From NCBI GenBank assembly GCA_002686265.1, contig NZBA01000065.1:1-64000 (forward strand): a DNA stretch of 64,000 nt. The letters run 5' to 3'. The stretch comes from Planctomycetota bacterium. Its GTDB lineage: Bacteria > Planctomycetota > UBA1135 > GCA-002686595. Below the pieces are notes generated by a model that ran no database searches, was not told the origin of the DNA, and saw only the letters and a list, made by a program, of their open reading frames with translations. This document shows, piece after piece, positions 16,083 to 24,913 of this stretch. The position numbers were made by a program, and so were the translations under genes. Within the stretch, counting starts at the first letter, position 1. Every line of letters begins with the position of its first letter.

Positions 16083-18173
16083 ATGGCCGAACCTCCCTGC
16101 TGGAAACTCGTCATCCTCGAAGAGGGTAACCGATCCGAGTTGGAGCTGGAGGAGGGGGTCACGAGTGTCGGGCGGGCGATCGACAACCGCATTCGCCTCA
16201 GCGACACTCTCGCCTCGCGCCACCACTGCCGCCTCGAATGGGACGAGGAGGGGACGTGGGTCGTGGATCTGGGCTCCTCGAACGGGACGATGGTCAACGG
16301 TCGGCGCGTGACGCGCAGCCCGCTCGGCCTCGGCGACAAGATCGGCGTCGGCAAGGTCGTCCTGGAGATCGCCGAATCCGGTGCGGAGCGCCCCCCCGCG
16401 CGGCCGGACGAGACGCAGGCGATCGGCGTCCGCGCCGGGGAGTTGGAGGCGGAGGAGAGCGCGCCAGGCTACCGCACGCTGACCGACGTGGCCGACGACG
16501 GGCGCGACAACCTGCGCGTGTACGCGCGCATTACGCGCCAGCTCTCCCGCCAGACCGATCTCGTTCCCCTGCTGCGCCAAATCGTGGACTCGGCCGTGGC
16601 GATCGCCGGTGGGGAGCGCGGCTTCCTGCTGATGGGCGACGGCTCCGCGGGAGAGGAGCCGAGGGTGGAGGCCATGCGCGTGCGCGTGGCGCGGAACTTC
16701 GACCGCACGGACATCGCCGTGCCGCACTCGCGCCTGTCGATGGGCATCGCGCGTCGGGTGCTGGAGCAGGGCGAGGCGGTCTTGACCGTCGACGCCTCGG
16801 CGGACGCGCGCTTCGACGGGATGGCGAGCGTCGAGGATCTGCGCCTGCGGTCGGTGATCTGTCTGCCGATTCATGCCGCGGGAGAGACGATCGGGGTGCT
16901 CTACGTGGACAACCGGTTGCAGGAGTGCGCCTTCGCCAGCGAGGACAGCGAGTTGGTGGAGCTCTTCGCGGCCCAGGCGGCGATTGCGATCCTCAACGCG
17001 CGGCGTGTAGGCGAGCTGCGCGAGCAGAACGAGGGCCTGGAGCGTTCACGCCGCCAGATCGAGGCCCTCAACGACCAGCTCGGACGCAAAGTGCGCGACC
17101 GTGACTCGGAGCTCGCCGTCGTGCGGGCGGAGCTGGGCCGCGAGCGTGGCCGGTATGACTACACCTCGTTGGTCGGCGCGAGCGACGGCATGCGGGAGGT
17201 CTTTCAGCAGCTCGATCGCATCATCGAGACCGAGCTGCCGGTCCTGATCCAAGGCGAGAGCGGGACCGGCAAGGAGCTGATCGCGCGCGCTATCCACCAC
17301 AACGGCCCGCGCGCCGAACGCGCCTTCGTGTGCGAGAACTGCGCTGCCCTCCCGGAGACGCTCCTGGAGTCGGAGTTGTTCGGCCACGCCCGCGGTGCGT
17401 TCACCGGCGCGCACCGGGCGAAGAAGGGGCTCTTCGAACAGGCGGACGGCGGGACCTTGTTCCTCGACGAGATCGGGGACATGAGCGTCGCCATGCAGAA
17501 GAAGCTGCTGCGCGCCCTGCAGGAGGGCGAGTTCCGCCCCCTCGGCTCGGATCGCGTGGTGAAGACCGACGTGCGCTTGCTAGCGGCCAGCCACCAGGAT
17601 CTCGAGCAGCTCGTGGCTGAGGGCGAGTTCCGCGAGGACCTCTACTACCGCGTCAACGTCCTGACCGTCGCCCTGCCGCCGTTGCGCGAGCGCCGCGACG
17701 ACATCCCGCTGCTCGCCGAGCACCTGCTCGCGCGCGCGGCGCGCGAGGCAGGTCGGCCCGCGCCCAGCCTGCCGCAGGACGTCATGGCCGTCCTCGTGGC
17801 CCACGATTGGCCCGGGAACGTGCGCGAGCTGGAGAACGAGATGCGGCGCGTGATCGTCCTGGCTCGGGGCGATGTGACGGTGGACCTACTGTCCAAGCCC
17901 TTGCACACGGCGCGCGTCGATCAATTGCCGATCGAGGTTCAAGTCCTCTACGACCATCCGAGCGATCTCAACGCCGCCGTGGCCGACCTCGAGAAGCGTG
18001 CGATCGAGGCCGCGATGTCGCGCGCGGGGGGCAACAAGAGCTGTGCAGGGACCGCCCTGGGGATCAGCCGCTTCAGCCTGCAGCGCAAGGTCGAGAAGTA
18101 CGGGATCGGGATGGAGGACCTCGAGCAGGACCCCCCGCCCTCCGGCGGCGGCGACCTCGCGGCCGAGGCGTAG
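16083..18173 (+). CDS. FHA-GAF-AAA+ sigma-54-dependent transcriptional activator
   Basis: 696 residues from ATG 16083. The order is an N-terminal FHA domain (about 15-95; GRAIDNRIRL, SRHHC, LGSSNGTMVNG), which binds phosphothreonine. A GAF domain (about 150-310) and a short coiled coil follow. The AAA+ domain has Walker A GESGTGKE near residue 390, the sigma-54 contact motif GAFTGA near 437 and LFLDEIGD as Walker B. A Fis-type helix-turn-helix ends the protein. All residues needed for ATP-driven opening of sigma-54 promoters are present. The FHA sensor suggests control by Ser/Thr phosphorylation, and a large Ser/Thr kinase lies two genes downstream. An upstream in-frame GTG at 16032 is the alternative start. 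Confidence 0.92.
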   Translation: MAEPPCWKLVILEEGNRSELELEEGVTSVGRAIDNRIRLSDTLASRHHCRLEWDEEGTWVVDLGSSNGTMVNGRRVTRSPLGLGDKIGVGKVVLEIAESGAERPPARPDETQAIGVRAGELEAEESAPGYRTLTDVADDGRDNLRVYARITRQLSRQTDLVPLLRQIVDSAVAIAGGERGFLLMGDGSAGEEPRVEAMRVRVARNFDRTDIAVPHSRLSMGIARRVLEQGEAVLTVDASADARFDGMASVEDLRLRSVICLPIHAAGETIGVLYVDNRLQECAFASEDSELVELFAAQAAIAILNARRVGELREQNEGLERSRRQIEALNDQLGRKVRDRDSELAVVRAELGRERGRYDYTSLVGASDGMREVFQQLDRIIETELPVLIQGESGTGKELIARAIHHNGPRAERAFVCENCAALPETLLESELFGHARGAFTGAHRAKKGLFEQADGGTLFLDEIGDMSVAMQKKLLRALQEGEFRPLGSDRVVKTDVRLLAASHQDLEQLVAEGEFREDLYYRVNVLTVALPPLRERRDDIPLLAEHLLARAAREAGRPAPSLPQDVMAVLVAHDWPGNVRELENEMRRVIVLARGDVTVDLLSKPLHTARVDQLPIEVQVLYDHPSDLNAAVADLEKRAIEAAMSRAGGNKSCAGTALGISRFSLQRKVEKYGIGMEDLEQDPPPSGGGDLAAEA

Positions 18174-18227
18174 CCCTGCCGATCCGATCTGCCAGAATGG
18201 AGCGGGGCGCCGCCCCGGACCGAAGAC

Positions 18228-19808
18228 ATGCACTCCACGAGATCTCTCCTCCCGCGCCGGCTGGCGACCGTCGCCTTCTCCGTGCTCGTGGTCTGCTCTG
18301 CGGTGGCGGATGTCCTGACCCTGCGCGACGGCCGCAAGCTCGAGGGCCGCATCACCCACGAGAGCGCCAGCCTGGTTCGCATCCGAACATCCCTGGCTGA
18401 GTTGGAGTTCCCGCGCTCACAGGTTGCGAGCATCGAGCGCACCAAGCCCAAGGGCGAGGAGTTTCGCGAGCGCTGGGACGCCGCGCGCGGCGCCGAGGAG
18501 TTCTACGAGCTGGGGAAGTGGTGCGAAGGGCGGCGCATGCGCAAGGAGACCCGCAAGTGCATGCGGAAGACCATCGAGCTCGATCCGCGCCACGCCGCGG
18601 CCCAGCGCTGGCTCGGCAGGGTCGAGCACGAGGGCGAGTGGATGACGCCCGAGGAGCGCGAGCGGCGCATCGCCGCCGAGCGCGACGCACGGATGCGCGC
18701 GCGCGGCTTGGTCCGCTTCGAGGATCGTTGGGTCACTCCGCAGGAGAAGCTGCACCTCGACCGCGGCGAGGTCTTGGTCGACGGGCTTTGGCTGTCCCTT
18801 GCCGAGGCGCAGCGCGCGCGCGGCCTCGAGGAGTTCGGGGGGGAGTGGTTGCCGCGCGCCGAGGCTGTGGCGCGCGCCGGAGCGGAGCGCGTGGCCGCGG
18901 CGGCGGGGATCCCGTTCGTCTCGCTCGTCGAAGAGCAGGTGCTGTTGGCCGGGCCCGTGCCGCGGCCCATGCTCGAGCACACAGCTCGCGGCCTGGTGTT
19001 GGGCCGCGCCTGGTTCGATGGGGCCCTCGACGCCGAGCCGGGCCTGGGGATTCTCGGCGGGCGCTTGGCGGAGTTCTACCTGTTCACCGATTCCAGCGAG
19101 CCCTTCGTGGCCAGCGTGGGGCACTTCGCCGGCCTGACCGATCGGCTGCCCGAGGGGTGGGCCGCCTCCGCCGTGCGCGTGCACGGCTTCTGGCTGCCGC
19201 ACCCCTTCCCGATGTCCTCCGCCCGGCGCTGGCACCGCGACGAGGGCAGTCTGATCGGGCACTGCTACCACCACTGGGGACACCTGCTGCTCAACCGCCT
19301 GGCCTACGACGGCAGGCTCCTGCCGCCCTGGTACGACGAGGGTTTCGCCTCGTTGATGGAGTTCCGCATCCACGGGCGCAATGCGGTCTTCTGTCGCTCC
19401 TCGTTGCTCGTGAGCAGCGGGACGGCGGCGGAGTCGAGCACCGCGTTCCACTTCGATCCCAAGGAGATCCGGGAGGGCCGTTGGCGCGAGATTGTGCGCG
19501 AGGCGCTCGAGCAGGGCCACGCCCTCGGCTTCGACCGCATCGCGGCCAAGCAGTTCAGCCAGCTGAGCCTGGTCGACGTGGCGGTCGCGATGGCGATCAT
19601 CGAGTGGCTCGAGAGCCTCGGTCCGGAGGCCTTCGCCGCCTTCCACGCCGCCCTCCATGCCAGGGCGCCCGACGCCCCCAGGCGGGTGATCGAGCGCGCC
19701 TCCGAGCGCCACGCCCGTTACGACGCGGCGTTCGAGGCGGCGGCGGGGGAGGGGTTCGACCACCGGCGCGCCGACCGCGAGTGGAGGAGCTGGTTGGGCA
19801 CCCACTAG
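18228..19808 (+). CDS. Secreted protein with degenerate gluzincin (peptidase MA-like) domain
   Basis: 526 residues with an N-terminal signal peptide (hydrophobic core about 12-27). An SH3-like start (VLTLRDGRKLEGRITHES) is followed by several short repeats carrying W-x-TPEE-type motifs (WMTPEER, WVTPQEK). The C-terminal half resembles peptidase-MA-like domains with LLNR..LPPWYDEGFASLME. The zinc-site helix reads HHWGH (residues 348-352) where active enzymes have HExxH, so the catalytic Glu is replaced by His, while the third-ligand Glu (E371) is kept. It is probably a non-catalytic binding protein in the periplasm. It lies between the sigma-54 regulator and the Ser/Thr kinase, 5 bp before the latter. 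Confidence 0.7.
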   Translation: MHSTRSLLPRRLATVAFSVLVVCSAVADVLTLRDGRKLEGRITHESASLVRIRTSLAELEFPRSQVASIERTKPKGEEFRERWDAARGAEEFYELGKWCEGRRMRKETRKCMRKTIELDPRHAAAQRWLGRVEHEGEWMTPEERERRIAAERDARMRARGLVRFEDRWVTPQEKLHLDRGEVLVDGLWLSLAEAQRARGLEEFGGEWLPRAEAVARAGAERVAAAAGIPFVSLVEEQVLLAGPVPRPMLEHTARGLVLGRAWFDGALDAEPGLGILGGRLAEFYLFTDSSEPFVASVGHFAGLTDRLPEGWAASAVRVHGFWLPHPFPMSSARRWHRDEGSLIGHCYHHWGHLLLNRLAYDGRLLPPWYDEGFASLMEFRIHGRNAVFCRSSLLVSSGTAAESSTAFHFDPKEIREGRWREIVREALEQGHALGFDRIAAKQFSQLSLVDVAVAMAIIEWLESLGPEAFAAFHAALHARAPDAPRRVIERASERHARYDAAFEAAAGEGFDHRRADREWRSWLGTH

Positions 19809-19812
19809 CACC

Positions 19813-22800
19813 GTGAACGAGCCCAGCCGCGACGAGCCCCGCCACGATCCGCCGCCGGAGATCCCTGGCTATCGCATCGAGGGCGTCCTGGGGCGGGGAG
19901 CGAGTGGCGTCGTTTACCGCGCCGTGCAGGCTTCGGTCGGCCGTGCGGTCGCGCTCAAGATCATGCACCCTCAGACGGTGAGGAGCCGATTAGCCGTGCG
20001 CCGCCTGCAGCGCGAGGCGCGCACGGCGGCACTGCTCTCGCACCCCAACATCGTTTCGGCCATCGACATGGGCCGCACCCAGAACACCTGGTGGTTCGCG
20101 ATGGAGCTGGTGGAGGGGCAATCCCTCGCCGAGCGCCTCGCGCGCGCGGGGCGCATGGGCGAGCGCGAGGCCCTGCGCGTGTTCATCCCGCTCTGCGACG
20201 CCCTGCAGCATGCCAGCGAGCAGGGCGTCGTGCACCGCGACGTCAAGCCGGCCAACATCCTCCTGACTCCCGAGGGCAAGCCGCGCCTGGTGGACTTGGG
20301 GTTGGCGCGCGTGGACGACGATCCGCTCCTGACTCGCACGGGCGCGACCCTCGGCACGCCGCACTACATCAGCCCTGAGCAGGCTCGGGATCCGTCCTCG
20401 GCGGACGTGCAGAGCGACCTTTGGTCGATCGGGGCGACCTTCTTTCACGCCGTCTGCGGCCGCCCGCCCTTCACCGGTGAGAGCGCGGCGGAGTTGCTCT
20501 CCGATGTGCTCTACGCACCGGTTCCCGACGCGCGGGACTTGCGCCCCGAGCTCTCGCGCGGCCTGGCGCTGGTGCTGCGCAAGTGCCTCTCGCGCGACCG
20601 CCAGCGGCGCTACTTCACGCCCGCCGAGTTGGTCGCGGACCTCGAGCGCGTGCGCGAACGCAGGCCGCCCGACATCCGATCGGCGAGCCTCGAGCCAGGA
20701 GTACAGGTGCGCTCCCGCCGGCGTGCCTGGGGGCTGGCGGGCGGGTCGGTGGCGGTCCTGATCGCCGTGGCGCTCCTCGCCTGGCGCCCCTGGGCGCCGG
20801 AGAGCGACGCGCCCCCGAGCGGGTCGGGTGGAGACGAGCACGCTGCGCACGTCGCCCGCGTGGAGGCCGAGCTGGGGTCCGCCGACGCCGTCCTCGCACG
20901 CGTGTGGAGCGGTGTCGAGGCCGTCCGCGCCGCCGCGCGGGCGCCCGAGGAACGCGCGGCGGCCGAGCGCCTGGAGCGCGCCCTCTACCGCGAGTTGGCC
21001 GTCGCCCTCTACGGCGTTCAGCGCACTCTCGACGAGCTCGTCTCCCAGCGCCTGGCGGAGGGGGACTTCGCGGGCGCCGAGTCCCTACTCGACGAGGGGG
21101 CGAGCCGGCTGCTCTCCGAGCGGACGGGGTTCGTGCTCGTCGAGCTGCCCGAGGAACGTCACCGGCGCGGATTGGAGCTGACCGTCGCGCGCTTGCACAT
21201 GGAGCTTGCGAGCGGGCGCGAGGCGCGGCGCGAGGCCCTGGTCGCCGCGCTCGGCGAGCACGCGCGTGGTCCCCTGCGCGCCGGGGTGGAGCAACACCTC
21301 GCCGCCGGTGACTGGGCGGCGGCCTGGGAGGCGCTGGCGCGGGAACCGCTCGAGCTCTGCGCCGAGGCGCGGCTGGCGGCGCCAAAGGAGGTGGACGCCA
21401 TCTTGATCGAGGCTCTCGTGCCGATTCGGACCGAGCTGGCGCAGCTCGCCGATCGCCTGCGTGACGAGTGGGTGCGCCTGGACCGCGAACTGCGGGAGCT
21501 CGTGGAACGTCTGGCCGAGGACGCGCGCGCCGAGTTGGACGCGGGCGAGAGCTCCGGCGTCGTGGCGACCTTCGAACAGGCCTTCGAGCGCGAACGTCGG
21601 GTGCGCGGCTTGCACTGGTCCGGCCCCGCCGAGCGCGGCGAGCGTTTCACGCGCGCGGCGGAGGCGGCCTTCGAGCATCGACGCGCGAGCCTCGTCGCCC
21701 ACGAGCGCGAGCTCGTCCTGCGCGCGGCGGTCGCTCGCCTGGCGGCCCTCGAGGAGCGTAGCGACGCCGCCCTGGCGGTGCGCCGCTACACCGAGGCCGC
21801 CGAGCTCTGGTCCGCACAGGTGGACGACGAAGCCCTGGCTGTGCTCGGCCGGGCGATCCAGCTGCGGCGGGCCGAGGCCTTGGCCCTGGAGGCGTTCCTT
21901 GCCTGCGCCACCGAAGGCGTGCGGCGGGGCGCGGGCGGGGAGCGGGAGGTCGTGCACCAGCGCATCCGGCGTTCGGGGACATTGCGTTGCGGCGCCGATC
22001 CCTTGCGGTCGGGGTTCAAGCTGGACGGCCCCAACGGCGGCTCCGTGGAGTACCTCTTGGTGGGGGAGAAGGTCGGAGGCGAGCTCCTCGACGCAGGGGC
22101 CCTCGAGTCCTTCGTCGATGGGCGCGCCTGCGGCCTCGAGGAAGCCCGCGTGGAGTTGCAGCGCGCTCTCTTTCGCTACCGGGAGGGCGATCTCGACGGG
22201 GCGCGGGCGTTGCTGAACTCGGGCGCCCTGCCCGAGGAGGATCCCCTGTTCGCTCACCTTGCGGGGCTGCTCTCGGGAGCGCGCGAAGAGCACGAGGAGC
22301 GCCTGGTCGAGCGCGCCCTGGCCGCGAGTGTCGTAGCGCGCCGCGAGCTCGGCGCGATCCACACCGATCCCGCGCGCCTGCAGCGCGTGGAGGCGCTCCT
22401 GCGCGAGGAGGGAGACGTGCTCTCCGCCGCTCAGAAGGCCGACCTGCACGCTCTGGTCGCGACCCTGCGCGCCGACTCGCAATCGCCCACCCTCGCTACC
22501 TTTCGCGAGCACTTCAGGCCGCTCGAGGCGCGCCTCGTCGGCCTCGACCGCGTCTGGATGCGCTTTCGCTTCGACCGGGAGGAGGCGGGAGCCTGGGAGT
22601 CCGGGGACTGGCACTTCGACACTCAGGGGTGGACGCAGACGCGCCTGGCCTCGGACCTCGCGGATCTCGTCGAGATTCCCTGCCCGCGCCTGTTGCTGGT
22701 AGCCCTGTTGGAGGTCGATCGCCATCCCCTGGAGGTGACTGTCACCTTCGACCAGCCGCCGGACCGGCCGCCTGATCTGCTGGCGATCTCGATCCTCGGC

Positions 22801-23112
22801 TTCCACGTGGCCTTCTCGCAGCGTGGCCCGCGCGAGCCCTCGTGCTTGGTGGACACCGGCGAGCTGGCTGCGGTCCTCGAGCGTGTGCGCTCGGGCGCCG
22901 GCGTTCCCTTCGCCGGGTTCGCCGCCGGAAGGCGCCACACCGTGACCCTGCGCGTGACCCGTGAAGGGGGCCGAGTGCGGGTCGAGGCCGACGGCGTCGA
23001 GCTGCCCGGCGGTCTGCGCAACGTGCCGGGAGAGGCGCGCGGCAAGAGCCTCTCGCTCCGCGCGCTGGAGCCGGTGAGGCTGATCGAGGTGACCGTCGAG
23101 GGTGGCCGCTGA
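19813..23112 (+). CDS. Membrane Ser/Thr protein kinase with large C-terminal sensor region
   Basis: 1099 residues from a GTG. The kinase domain (about 15-285) is complete: LGRGASGVVYRA loop, VALKIMH lysine, HRDVKPANILL catalytic loop near residue 140, VDLGLAR, and GTPHYISPEQA activation segment. One transmembrane helix (about 302-322) follows. The remaining about 770 residues are predicted outside the cytoplasm. They are mostly Glu/Ala/Arg-rich helical repeats and end in a beta-rich domain with ESGDWHFDTQGW and VRVEADGVELPGG, reminiscent of jelly-roll lectin-like folds. Known relatives phosphorylate FHA-containing partners, and an FHA regulator is encoded at 16083. The ligand and target are not identifiable. 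Confidence 0.9.
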   Translation: MNEPSRDEPRHDPPPEIPGYRIEGVLGRGASGVVYRAVQASVGRAVALKIMHPQTVRSRLAVRRLQREARTAALLSHPNIVSAIDMGRTQNTWWFAMELVEGQSLAERLARAGRMGEREALRVFIPLCDALQHASEQGVVHRDVKPANILLTPEGKPRLVDLGLARVDDDPLLTRTGATLGTPHYISPEQARDPSSADVQSDLWSIGATFFHAVCGRPPFTGESAAELLSDVLYAPVPDARDLRPELSRGLALVLRKCLSRDRQRRYFTPAELVADLERVRERRPPDIRSASLEPGVQVRSRRRAWGLAGGSVAVLIAVALLAWRPWAPESDAPPSGSGGDEHAAHVARVEAELGSADAVLARVWSGVEAVRAAARAPEERAAAERLERALYRELAVALYGVQRTLDELVSQRLAEGDFAGAESLLDEGASRLLSERTGFVLVELPEERHRRGLELTVARLHMELASGREARREALVAALGEHARGPLRAGVEQHLAAGDWAAAWEALAREPLELCAEARLAAPKEVDAILIEALVPIRTELAQLADRLRDEWVRLDRELRELVERLAEDARAELDAGESSGVVATFEQAFERERRVRGLHWSGPAERGERFTRAAEAAFEHRRASLVAHERELVLRAAVARLAALEERSDAALAVRRYTEAAELWSAQVDDEALAVLGRAIQLRRAEALALEAFLACATEGVRRGAGGEREVVHQRIRRSGTLRCGADPLRSGFKLDGPNGGSVEYLLVGEKVGGELLDAGALESFVDGRACGLEEARVELQRALFRYREGDLDGARALLNSGALPEEDPLFAHLAGLLSGAREEHEERLVERALAASVVARRELGAIHTDPARLQRVEALLREEGDVLSAAQKADLHALVATLRADSQSPTLATFREHFRPLEARLVGLDRVWMRFRFDREEAGAWESGDWHFDTQGWTQTRLASDLADLVEIPCPRLLLVALLEVDRHPLEVTVTFDQPPDRPPDLLAISILGFHVAFSQRGPREPSCLVDTGELAAVLERVRSGAGVPFAGFAAGRRHTVTLRVTREGGRVRVEADGVELPGGLRNVPGEARGKSLSLRALEPVRLIEVTVEGGR

Positions 23113-23218
23113 TCTCACGGACGGCTCGCCTCTCACGCCCTCCACCGGCGGCGGTGCCACCGCGATCCTGCCCCTTTGCCCTGCGGCTCGACCTTCAACC
23201 TGCGCAACGCCTACGAGC

Positions 23219-23818
23219 TCAGGTCGTGAAGCGCGCGACGACGGCGCGGGCGCGCTCGAGTTCCGCGGGGGCGAGCAGGTCGGCGACGCAGTCCAGTGCC
23301 GCGGAGACCTCCGCCGCCGCCGCGCCGCAGCGCAGGGCGCCGCGGGCGTGGGAGGCGAGCTGGCGGCCCTGGCCGAGGGCCGCCAGGGCGCAGACCGCCA
23401 GGAGCTCGCGCCGGTCGGCGGAGAGGCCGGGGCGCGAGAGGACGCGCCCGTAGGCGTGCTCGCCGACCCACGCGGCGAAGAGCGGGTCCGCCGCGGCCAA
23501 GAGGGCGCGCACCTCGTCGGCGTCGTCACCGTAGATGCGGTCGAAGAGCGAGCGGCCGCGGGCCGCGAGCCCGGCTTCGGCCTCCTTCTCGCCGGGCTCG
23601 GGCGGACCGAGGCCTCCGAGGGCGTCGAGCTCCTGGTAGGCCTGGACCAGGCGCGGGAAGCCGGCGAAGACGTGGGTCTGCAGGACGGCTTCGCGCCAGG
23701 CGCGGTCGGGCTCCGTCGGTCCGGCGGCGGCGCGCAGGCGGCGTAGCTCGTTCCAGTGACCGAGGACGATGGCCGTCGAGAGTCGCAGCAGGGTGCGGTC
23801 GCGCCCGGAGAGCGTCAT
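23219..23818 (-). CDS. Carboxymuconolactone decarboxylase (CMD/AhpD-like) family protein
   Basis: 199 residues. The C-terminal half has RRELLAVCALAALGQGRQL followed by SHARGALRCGAAAAEVSAAL, matching the CMD helix pair. The AhpD-type CxxC pair is absent, so a peroxidase-reductase role is unlikely, and enzyme activity is uncertain. Its ATG overlaps the stop of the phosphatidylserine decarboxylase gene by 4 nt, so the two are co-translated. It converges on the Ser/Thr kinase gene across 106 bp in which no clear terminator was found. Confidence 0.65.
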   Translation of the reverse strand: MTLSGRDRTLLRLSTAIVLGHWNELRRLRAAAGPTEPDRAWREAVLQTHVFAGFPRLVQAYQELDALGGLGPPEPGEKEAEAGLAARGRSLFDRIYGDDADEVRALLAAADPLFAAWVGEHAYGRVLSRPGLSADRRELLAVCALAALGQGRQLASHARGALRCGAAAAEVSAALDCVADLLAPAELERARAVVARFTT

Positions 23819-24609
23819 GGGAGGAAGCGGCCGATGGCCTCGCCCATGCGGACGGGGTGACCTTCGTCCAGCTCGTCGAGAGGCTCGGCCAGTCGGGGCG
23901 GGGTGACGATGACGACGGTCGAGCCCATCTCGAAGCGCGCCAGTTCCTGGCCTCGCTCGACCTCGCGCGGGCGTTCGAGGGTTCCGTCGTGGTCGGCGGG
24001 CACGCCGACGACCCGGATGCGGCCCACGTTCAGGGCACCGACGAGCACCATTAGCAGGGGTCCGCGGGGGGTCTCCAGGCGTAGGACGACGCGCTCGTTG
24101 ACCGCCAGGACGGCGCGCCGGGCCAGGACCTTGGGGGCCACGGAGAAACGACAGCCGCCGACGCGCCGCACTTCGGTCAGGCGCCCGCCCTCTGGGCTGT
24201 GGATGCGGTGGTAGTCGCGCGGCGAGAGGTACAGCGTCCAAACCTGGGCGCCCTCCAGATCGAGCTCGCCCGCGACGCCGGCCAAGAGCTCTCGCAGGGA
24301 GTAGGTGCGTCCCTTGGCCTGTAGGACGGTGCCATCCCGCGCGAGGCAGAGCGCCTGCACGCGGCCGTCGACCGGCGAGGGCAGAAGCTCGGGATCAGCG
24401 CACACCGGCCTTGTTCCCGCGCGCAGGCGCCGCACGAAGAAGGCTCCCAGGCTTGCGTGGGCGTGCAGGGGCGGCAAGGCCTCCGTGAGGTCCGCGCCCG
24501 TCAGGCGTGCGTACATCCGGTAGGTCGGCCCGCGCAGGGGGCGGGGGATGCGGCGATCGGCGATCCAGCCAACGAGGTGCGAGAGGGCGTTGCGCAGGGG
24601 CGTCGTCAC
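23815..24609 (-). CDS. psd: Phosphatidylserine decarboxylase
   Basis: 264 residues. Conserved blocks are SPVDGRV, TLYLSPRDYHRIHSP, VNERVVL, VGALNVGRI and the C-terminal FEMGSTVV, where the G-S bond is normally cleaved to make the pyruvoyl cofactor. The enzyme converts phosphatidylserine to phosphatidylethanolamine at the inner membrane. Its length fits the bacterial psd group. Start ATG at 24609. A phosphatidylserine synthase gene is not in the window. It is the first gene of a two-gene - strand unit, divergent from a PLP enzyme gene. Confidence 0.93.
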   Translation of the reverse strand: MTTPLRNALSHLVGWIADRRIPRPLRGPTYRMYARLTGADLTEALPPLHAHASLGAFFVRRLRAGTRPVCADPELLPSPVDGRVQALCLARDGTVLQAKGRTYSLRELLAGVAGELDLEGAQVWTLYLSPRDYHRIHSPEGGRLTEVRRVGGCRFSVAPKVLARRAVLAVNERVVLRLETPRGPLLMVLVGALNVGRIRVVGVPADHDGTLERPREVERGQELARFEMGSTVVIVTPPRLAEPLDELDEGHPVRMGEAIGRFLP

Positions 24610-24913
24610 GGGCGCAGGCTAACCGGGATCCGCACGCTGTCGCACACCCTTCATCACTTCCCCGGCAGCGAGGTAGCGCGCGGCGCGCTCCTCTCCCGGC
24701 GCGGCCGGCGCGGGCCGCGCCGGCCGCGGGTGGGCGAAGCGGCCTGGCTCGCTGGCCCGTCGCCTACGCGCCGGGGCGTCCACCGCCTCCCCCCGAAGTC
24801 CCCGTTCAGGCGCGGACCTTCCACCGCGGGTCGCGGGGAGGGGGGAACCGCCGTCGGGCGGCGGCTAGACTGCGGGGTGCTCCGAGTCCAGCCACGAATA
24901 GGGGAGAAGCCCG
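24610..24913. other. Divergent intergenic region with inverted repeat and one copy of a duplicated motif
   Basis: This 304-bp gap separates psd (-) and the trans-sulfuration gene (+). It holds a 14-bp inverted repeat (24700-24728), one copy of a 19-nt motif that recurs after the + strand gene (24637-24655), and a purine-rich ribosome binding site AGGGGAGAAG just before the ATG at 24914. No small gene is supported. Confidence 0.7.
24700..24728. repeat. 14-bp perfect inverted repeat
   Basis: Arms CGCGGCCGGCGCGG (24700-24713) and CCGCGCCGGCCGCG (24715-24728) surround a single G. It would form a very stable GC hairpin in RNA from either strand. There is no T-run next to it, so a canonical intrinsic terminator is not supported. 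Its position in a leader or promoter region fits attenuation or DNA-level structure. Confidence 0.6.

Noticed and set aside
18203..18217. Terminator after the FHA/sigma-54 regulator gene
   Set aside because: CGGGGC-GCC-GCCCCG forms a hairpin, but there is no T-run and the next gene starts within about 10 nt, so readthrough is likely.
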